Shown in pieces: positions 58,096 to 64,000 of a DNA stretch of 64,000 nucleotides (position 1 is the first letter of the stretch; the number at the start of each line of letters is the position of its first letter). The stretch comes from Elymus sibiricus (Eukaryota; Streptophyta; Magnoliopsida; Poales; Poaceae): contig CM077665.1 in assembly GCA_039707655.1 (NCBI GenBank), positions 76,571,954-76,635,953 of the forward strand, read 5' to 3'. Below the pieces are notes generated by a model. It was given only the letters and a program-made list of their open reading frames with translations. It did no database searches and had not been told where the DNA came from. Both the position numbers and the translations under genes were made by a program.

Positions 58096-58503
58096 ATGCC
58101 CGGCCCGCATCCTCGTCGTCGACTTGGCGGCGACAACCTGCTTGAGAGACGCCATGTCCGGGACTGGGCTCCGCTGGGCTGGCACTGGGAGGTGCTACCT
58201 TCCAGGGCGCGCAGCTTGGTGAGGAATCAGGCTCCCGTCGTGGACCCGGAGGTTCTTTGGTGGCGGTCGCGTGGACCACTATCGGTGCGGAGGGAGCCTG
58301 CCCCCGCGGAGGAGGTACATCGCCGTGTCAGGGAGGAGGACGAGCACGTCCGACGCTACATGGCTGCGTTGGACACTAGGTTCTCCAATACCTGGCAGGC
58401 TCTTCAGGGATCTCACCCGAGCTATGATCCTGTGATGGTTCCTTCTCTTTCGGTGTCGACCGCCCGCCCGCGTTGTATTCGAGCTATAATATTCGAGCTG
58501 TAG
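58096..58503 (+). CDS. CACTA-associated hypothetical ORF, 135 aa
   Basis: The frame opens MPGPHPRRRLGGDNLLERRH and continues with VRDWAPLGWHWEVLPSRA and an Arg/Glu-rich helix (EEVHRRVREEDEHVRRYMA) before a stop at 58501. A possible acceptor (CCCGACAG near 58070) precedes it. Its place between the second CACTA promoter and the Transposase_24 exon suggests an exon or separate gene of the transposon. I know no named domain in it; the last 15 residues may be frame-shifted sequence. Confidence 0.42.
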   Translation: MPGPHPRRRLGGDNLLERRHVRDWAPLGWHWEVLPSRARSLVRNQAPVVDPEVLWWRSRGPLSVRREPAPAEEVHRRVREEDEHVRRYMAALDTRFSNTWQALQGSHPSYDPVMVPSLSVSTARPRCIRAIIFEL

Positions 58504-60139
58504 TAGTGATGTTATATGATAATATTCGAGGTGTATTAGTGATAATATTTGATAATATTCGATGATGCAAACTGGATTATTCGAGATATATTAGTGATAT
58601 TATATGGTGATGTTGCTAAAAAAATTAATGCATTATAATTTGAATACTAAATTGTTTTATATATATCTTTCGTATGGATTAGTTAAAGCTATGGACGGAA
58701 ATGTTCTGGACCTTCCGGCTATCTTCGCAACCGTGTCTCCCCGCGCGAATTATTCTGGTCAGTCATGTTCTATGTGATGTAAGTGTAATCTGGAAACGGG
58801 TTTTAAGAACTAAATGCCCGTTTTAAATAGGAATCTCGCTTGTTGGCGGATTTGCTCTCGGGACGTGATGAACTTGCGTCTGTTGCAATTTTACTGCCTG
58901 AGTTGTTCGACCTGAACTTCCCTTGGTGAGAGGTTGAACTTCCCGTAACATTGTCCAAATGAGGCTTGCAATATACCGTTGGAAAGCTGTGGACACGACG
59001 GTCACGACCTAATTTGAATTTTTGTCAAAATCTAAATGGTTTAAGAGCAGTTTTGAAAACAGTTTTTCTTCATACAAAAAAAAACGTGAATCGTATTTTC
59101 AAGTCTATTTCTAAACCGTTTATCGAAATGAGGCAAATGAGATGGCGTTCGATAGCTGCTGCAAATCCGCTTCTTTTTCGTATAGAAAGTTTTTTCCAAT
59201 TTTAAACTATTTAAACGTAATTTTGAAAATGACCGAAGTCCCACCGAGTTCGTATTTTCGCGTTATTTTCTCAACGGTTTTACGGAATGCAGCAACTGAT
59301 ATGGCGTTGGAAAGCTTGAAGAAATGCGAAACGCTTTTATGTAGATTGTTTTTTCGAATTCTTTACGGTTTTAAGTCAATTTCGAAAATGGCGAAAAACG
59401 TTTTTTAGCCGTAATTTCTACAAAATTTATCGGAATGGGGTAAATAATATACCGTTGAAAAGCTACGGAAAATGCGAAACTTTTTCATCTAGATGGTTTT
59501 CTCTGATTCCTAGCCGTTTTCAAGAAATTTTGAAAACACCAAGATCACGCGTTCTGTCTTTTATTGCGAAACAGAGTCTTTGTTAATGCACCGCGTGTAG
59601 AACTTGAACTTCATCAGCACGTCTACGTGAACTTCACTCTGTTTCTTCACGGTCTGTTTTTTGCTCGTAGCTCTCCATCCACTCACCGGAGTTGAACAAG
59701 CGATATACCGATGAAAAGCTGTTGTAAACACGCAACTTTTCCGTCTTGATCATTTTTTTCGTACTCGCGACGGTTTAAAAGATTTTCATCTAAAATTCAT
59801 TCAGTGTAGTAGCTGAACTTCGTGTTGTTTTCACGTTGAACTTATGTCGCATATTTTTGTTTGTAATTTCTCACCCATTCGTCGGTGTTACACAAATGAT
59901 ATTCCTTTATGTACAAACCTCTCTGACAATAATTTTCTAACTTTCTCCGACCAAGGACTTGAACTTATAGCAACAAAAAAATTGGACCTTGCCTTTTTAT
60001 TCATCTTTCTCACATTAAACACACACCATGTAGTACGTGAACTTTCTCCGCGTGTCGCCATGAGGTTGTCGCGCCGACTGTTGCTTCCACGACTATTACT
60101 AACTCATAGTGATAAAGTAAAGCAAAAAGACGAAAATAA
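58504..60139. other. Non-coding stretch with a diverged tandem module
   Basis: The first 400 bp are AT-rich with ATATTCGAG-type words. From about 58920 to 59910 a module with core ATATACCGTTGGAAAGCT recurs in diverged form at 58971, 59140, 59298, 59446 and 59701, with a weaker copy near 59895. Spacings are roughly 150-255 bp, and several copies are followed by TTTTGAAAA-type sequence. No coding frame is supported. It may be CACTA intron or part of the following Copia; I cannot decide. Confidence 0.5.
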
Positions 60140-61126
60140 TTAAAGACAACTCTATGGCTCCTGCAAGTTGCCGTACTCATCGACATGCAAGTCGTGATAT
60201 TCTATACAACACATGATCATCTCATACATCACATATATCTCATCATGAAATTGGCCATATCACATCACAACATACCCTGCAAAAACAAGTTAGACGTCCT
60301 CTAATTGTTGTTGCAAATTTTACGTGGCTGCTACGGGTTTGCATGAACCGTTCTTACCTACGCAAAACCACAACGTGGTGTAGTGATTGCTTTTTGATCT
60401 TCTAAAAGAACCCTCTTCATTGAAATCGATTCAACTAAAGTGAGAGAGACAGACACCCGCCAGTCACCTTTATGCAACGAGTGCACGTAGCGCTGAAACT
60501 TGTCTCGCGTAAGCGTACGCGTAATGTCGGTCCGGGCCGCTTCATCTCACAATACCGCCGAATCAAGTATCAACTAGTAACGGCAAGCAATATGTATACA
60601 CCCACGCCCACAACTCGTTTGTGTTCTACTCGAGATCTCATCTACGCATAGACCTAGCTCAGATGCCACTGTTGGGGAACGTCGCATGGGAAACAAAAAA
60701 TTTCCTACGCACACGCAAGATCTATCCATGGTGATGAGCATCTACGAGAGGGAGAGTGAATCTACATACCCTTGTAGATCGCTAAGCGGAAGCGTTAAGA
60801 AACGCGGTTGATGTAGTCGAACGTCTCCGCGATCCAAATCGCAAGTCGTCCCTCGATCCGATCACGAACTAGTGCTGAACGGACGGCACCTCCGCGTTCA
60901 ACACACGTACGGCTTGATGACGCCTTCACCTCCTCGATCCAGCGAGCGATGATGAAGTAGTAGATGAGTTCCGACAGCACGACGGCGTGGTGATGGTGGT
61001 GAGGAACAATCTCTGCAGGACTTCGCCAAGCACTACGGAGATTATGACGGGAGGAACTAGAGGGTTAGGGTTGCCGGCACACGGCTTGGGAAATCTTGAT
61101 GTGTCCCGTGTGCTAGCCCTGCCCCT

Positions 61127-61135
61127 CTATTTATA
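61127..61135 (-). promoter_or_regulatory. TATA box of the second BARE-like LTR
   Basis: TATAAATAG on the minus strand, at the position matching the TATA run of the first BARE-like LTR (543-550). Confidence 0.62.
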
Positions 61136-61255
61136 TGTTGAGCCCTGAGGTCTAAACTTGGAGAGAAAACCTCCACAAGGTCGGTTTTGCCCGCACAAGG
61201 TTGGTTTGGCCCGCACGGAAAGAGTCCAACTCGGATTCCAGCAGTATCGCGTACA

Positions 61256-61387
61256 AGCGGTAGTACCGCTCACGAGCGGTAGTACCGCTTCACACACGCG
61301 GTAGTACCGCTTATGAGGTAGTACCGCTTCATACAAGCGGTAGTACCGCTTACGCGGTAGTACTGCCTTACCAGCGGTAGTACCGCT
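61256..61387. repeat. Array of seven palindromes (AGCGGTAGTACCGCT) upstream of the LTR TATA box
   Basis: AGCGGTA and TACCGCT flank a central G, forming 15-bp palindromes at 61256-61270, 61275-61289, 61336-61350 and 61373-61387. Shorter or mutated copies lie at 61298-61310, 61316-61328 and 61354-61366. On the minus strand the array lies 120-260 bp upstream of the TATA box. The first BARE-like LTR (73-1829) lacks it. Confidence 0.88.
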
Positions 61388-62534
61388 TAAGGCAGCAGCA
61401 AAACTTCCTTTTGCACTTTCCAATACCTCGTGGGCTTTACCCCTTTGGCCCATATAAAGTGTTGCTGCACCCGAACACTTCGGTAAATATCCGGAACCCC
61501 TTCTGGTGAATTCTGGAACCCTTCCGGAGATCAAAATGCTATTATCACATATATCAATCTTTACCTTCGGACTCTTCCGGAGATCCTCGTCATGTCCGGG
61601 ATCTTATCCGGGACTCCGAACAACCTTCGGTCACCAACAAAATAACTCAACTATACTAATCGTCACCAAACGTTAAGTGTGTAGACCCTGCGGGTTCGAG
61701 AACTATGTAGACATGACCGAGACACCTCTACGATCAATAACCAATAGCGGGACCTGGATGCCCATATTGGCTCCTACATATTCTACGAAGATCTTTATCG
61801 GTCGAACCTCTATGTCAAGGATTCAGTTAATCCCGTATGCTGTTCCCTTTGTTCTTCGGTATGTTACTTGCCCGAGATTCGATCGTCGGTATCTCTATAC
61901 CTAGTTCAATCTCGTTTCCGGCAAGTCTCTTTACTCGTTCCGTAATACAAGATCTCGTGGCTAACACTTTAGTCACATTGCTTGCAAGGCTCATTGTGAT
62001 GTTGTATTACCGAGTGGGCCCTGAGATACCTCTCCGTCACACGGAGTAACAAATCCCAGTCTTGATCCATGCCAACCCAACAGACACCCTCGGAGATACC
62101 TGTAGAGCATCTTTATAGTCACCCAGTTACGTTGCGACGTTTGATACACACAAGGTACTCCTCCGATGTCAGGGAGTTGCATGATCTCATGGTCATAGGA
62201 ACAGATACTTGACATGCAGAAAACAATAGCAATAAACTGACACGATCATATGCTACGTTTATAGTTTGGGTCTTGTCCATCACATCATTCTCCTAATGAT
62301 GTGATCCCGTTATCAAATGACATCTTATGTCCATGGCCAGGAAACCTTCACCATCTTTTGATCAACGAGCTAGTCAACTAGAGGCTTACTAGGGACACAG
62401 TGTTGTCTATGTACCCACACATGTATTTGAGTTTCCAATCAATACAATTATAGCATGGATAATAAACGATTATCATGAACAAGGAAATATAATAATAACT
62501 AATTTATTATTGCCTCTAGGGCATATTTCCAACA

Positions 62535-63099
62535 GGAGGAGCACGAGCGGCTACAGGGAAAGGAAGCCACCGCCGGCTGTGTGTCCAGAGGCCTGGGATG
62601 GCGTTGGCTCGCGGCATCGCCGGAGTTGAGGTCCAGGAGATCACGATGCCGGGGAGGAGAGGACGAAGCCATGGCACACCAAGCGGATGCGAGCGGGCAG
62701 GACATGGCTGCCGCTGACGATTTGGTCGGCATACGAGGAGGAGGAAAGAGCCCGACTCACAGGTAGATGAGCGAGCGGGGGGAGGCTCGTCCCAAATGCG
62801 TGCTGGTGGATCTCGCTGGCATCGGCCAGATCCGTGCATGGAGGTACTCAGGGCGACCTGCATCTGGGAGTGGCACTCGGGGGAGACCTGCGGCGACGCT
62901 TAGGGTGTCTGGGTGTGGCGTGGGGCGGCCGGGTGGCGCGCTGGACCGGTGGCGGTGACTCGCCGGCGGTCCAGGGGTGGAGGTGGGCGGGGTAGGTCGG
63001 CGGCCGTGGGGAACGAGGGGAACGGGAGGTGGAAGATGGGTGGTTGGGTCGGTTCTTGTTTGGGTCTTGGGGAGTTCGGGAACATCTCCATCGGGCCCT
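62535..63099. other. GC-rich unassigned repeat between BARE-like LTR and CACTA exon
   Basis: Strongly GC-rich with no continuous frame that I can name (fragments such as 62516-62863 on minus are low-complexity). It adjoins the palindromic AT element at 63100-63163. It could be another mobile fragment in the intron upstream of the exon at 63290; I see no ends. Confidence 0.4.
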
Positions 63100-63155
63100 T
63101 ATAGGGTGTGTTGTTATCAGAATAACTATTCTAATCCTGGGATTAGAATAGTGCC

Positions 63156-63163
<8 letters not shown>
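63100..63163. repeat. Nested palindrome, small foldback sequence
   Basis: An outer pair TATAGGGTG (63100-63108) and CACCCTATA (63155-63163) encloses an inner perfect 12-bp pair CTATTCTAATCC (63126-63137) and GGATTAGAATAG (63140-63151). It could be the end of a foldback or Mutator-like element; no target duplication is visible. Confidence 0.75.

Positions 63164-63210
<47 letters not shown>
63161..63210. repeat. (AT)n microsatellite
   Basis: About 25 uninterrupted AT units directly after the nested palindrome. The frames through it (Tyr-Ile repeats) are artefacts. Confidence 0.97.
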
Positions 63211-63214
<4 letters not shown>

Positions 63215-63289
63215 CCTCTGGTGATCATTACATATATTAATTGATTTGTATATATATGTATATATATTAACGAATCTTTCTTCTTTTAG

Positions 63290-64000
63290 CCCTCCGGATC
63301 GAACAAATCTTCTACAAGGGTTAAACGAGGCCCGGCCAAAAAGTTGGACGCTGGCATAAAGTTCAACATCGATGTAATCAGAGCAGATGGCGAACAGATT
63401 GCTCCTAAAAAGAATGCAGACAAATTTACAGCTGAATGCGGAGTTATTGTTAGGGACCAAATCCCGATCACCGTTCAAGAATGGAATAAGCCAAAGGAAG
63501 GTCAGCGAGTTAGTTTTGTCGACGAAAGAGCAAAAAATACACTTTGGGAGACGCTCATGTCACATTTCACACTACCAGAGAGTTTGACAGATCTCCAACT
63601 GGAGAAAGTCAAGAAGTGTGCTCTTAAGAAGATGGCCATACAATTCCAGACGCATAAGAAAAGATTATGGGCCAAATACGTCAAGGAAGGAAAGAAGACT
63701 CCACAATTCACTGGACAACTAGAGAAGTTAAAAGATCAGTGGCACTTATTTGTGGAGTTCAAGGAATCGGAAGCAGCTAAGGAACGGTCGAGAAAGAACA
63801 CGATAAATACTGACAAAAAACAGCATCACCTTGTTCTGGGGACAGGTGACTACAAGGATGGGTTGCCTAAGTGGGATGAATCTGAGGCAAAGATGATTGC
63901 CGCAGGGGTCACTCCAAAAACAGTTGGTTGGCCCGAAAGGTGTAGGACTTGGTTTTATGTGTATGGGGGAAAGTTGAACCCAAAGACAGGGGAGATTATT
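63290..64000 (+). CDS. CACTA second protein, Transposase_24 (Ptta/En/Spm) type, exon, runs off the window
   Basis: After a pyrimidine-rich acceptor (TTCTTTTAG, AG at 63288-63289) the frame is open for 237 codons to the window end. It lacks an internal start because it is an exon. The sequence SSTRVKRGPAKKLDAGIKF, VIRADGEQIAPKKNADKF, DQIPITVQEWNKPKEGQ, LWETLMSHFTLPESL and FVEFKESEAAKERSRKNT identifies the Transposase_24 family of plant CACTA elements. In En/Spm the second protein (TnpA) binds subterminal repeats; whether this family does the same is inference. The frame is intact, in contrast with the decayed TNP2 gene upstream. Confidence 0.9.

Larger units (their letters stand above)
60140..62534 (-). 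mobile_element. Second BARE/Angela-like Copia fragment: leader and 5' LTR
   Basis: On the minus strand the LTR runs from 62534 to 60670 (1865 bp, ends TGTTGGAAATATGCCC and CCCCAACA). The PBS TGGCATCTGAGC (60657-60668) follows. The leader matches positions 1-58 at least as far as 60597 and seems to extend to about 60140. No gag-pol or 3' LTR follows to the left, so the element is truncated there; the left limit is approximate. Confidence 0.82.
45875..64000 (+). mobile_element. CACTA (En/Spm) DNA transposon, Caspar/Jorge-like, right end outside the window
   Basis: The 5' terminus CACTAGTAGAAAACAGG is the typical Triticeae CACTA terminal repeat. Palindromic subterminal repeats, a TNP2-type transposase gene (47185-50508) and an exon of the second gene (Transposase_24 type, 63290-64000) follow in the same orientation. 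It is interrupted by a solo LTR (50523-54766) and by a BARE-like fragment (about 60140-62534). The element is older than both. The 3' terminal repeat is not reached. Confidence 0.9.

Noticed and set aside
1..62534. The BARE-like LTRs at 73-1829 and 60670-62534 as the two ends of one element
   Set aside because: Both have the primer-binding site on their left side, so both are 5' LTRs of minus-strand elements, and they differ in their promoter arrays.

Overview
This window looks like intergenic DNA from a large Triticeae (wheat/barley-type) genome. It consists almost entirely of nested transposable elements. The evidence is a pair of BARE/Angela-type Copia LTRs with the family's characteristic termini, several Athila-like Gypsy LTRs of the Triticeae type, a Caspar/Jorge-like CACTA transposon, and insertions inside insertions. 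I found no host gene, tRNA, rRNA or CRISPR array.

Layout. Positions 1-1829 hold the 5' end (leader, primer-binding site, 5' LTR) of a minus-strand BARE-like Copia that runs off the left edge. It sits in the 3' LTR of a large minus-strand Gypsy of the Tat lineage (1830-40466). Reading the Tat element from its 5' end (right to left) gives: 5' LTR 39905-40466, gag 39830-37600, protease 28523-27993, RT/RNase H 20576-18702, a pol linker 12810-12638, integrase 11064-10018, a 70-bp tandem array, then an opposite-strand spliced gene (antisense ORF, 2756-8804) with its own TATA box. It is split by a PIF/Harbinger DNA transposon (4796-6951), an Athila-like solo LTR (11065-12637), a non-autonomous Athila-like element A (12811-18701), a second non-autonomous element B (20577-27992), and a complete Sirevirus/Maximus-like Copia (28524-37599, perfect 5-bp target duplication).

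The Tat element itself lies 7 bp inside the 3' LTR of a third non-autonomous Athila-like element C (40467-45778). After 96 bp of unassigned sequence, a plus-strand CACTA transposon starts at 45875 and runs off the right edge. It carries a palindromic subterminal region, a small coiled-coil/membrane-tail ORF, a decayed TNP2 transposase, a 4.2-kb solo LTR (with TSD), a 337-bp tandem array, a second palindromic block with its own TATA box, exon-like ORFs, a second BARE-like Copia fragment (about 60140-62534), and an intact exon of the second CACTA gene (Transposase_24 type) at 63290-64000.

How the parts work together. The autonomous functions (Tat pol, Copia pol, Harbinger transposase, TNP2) are all broken by stops or frameshifts. 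The open frames that remain are the ORFs of elements A and B, exons 2-7 of the antisense Tat gene, and the second CACTA gene. The most interesting unexplained signal is in the 3' non-coding parts of elements A, B and C. Each carries an array of short stem-loops that share a loop motif and whose stems change in a compensatory way, plus internal copies of the polypurine tract embedded in hairpins. This looks like a conserved cis-acting RNA system of elements that lack their own pol.
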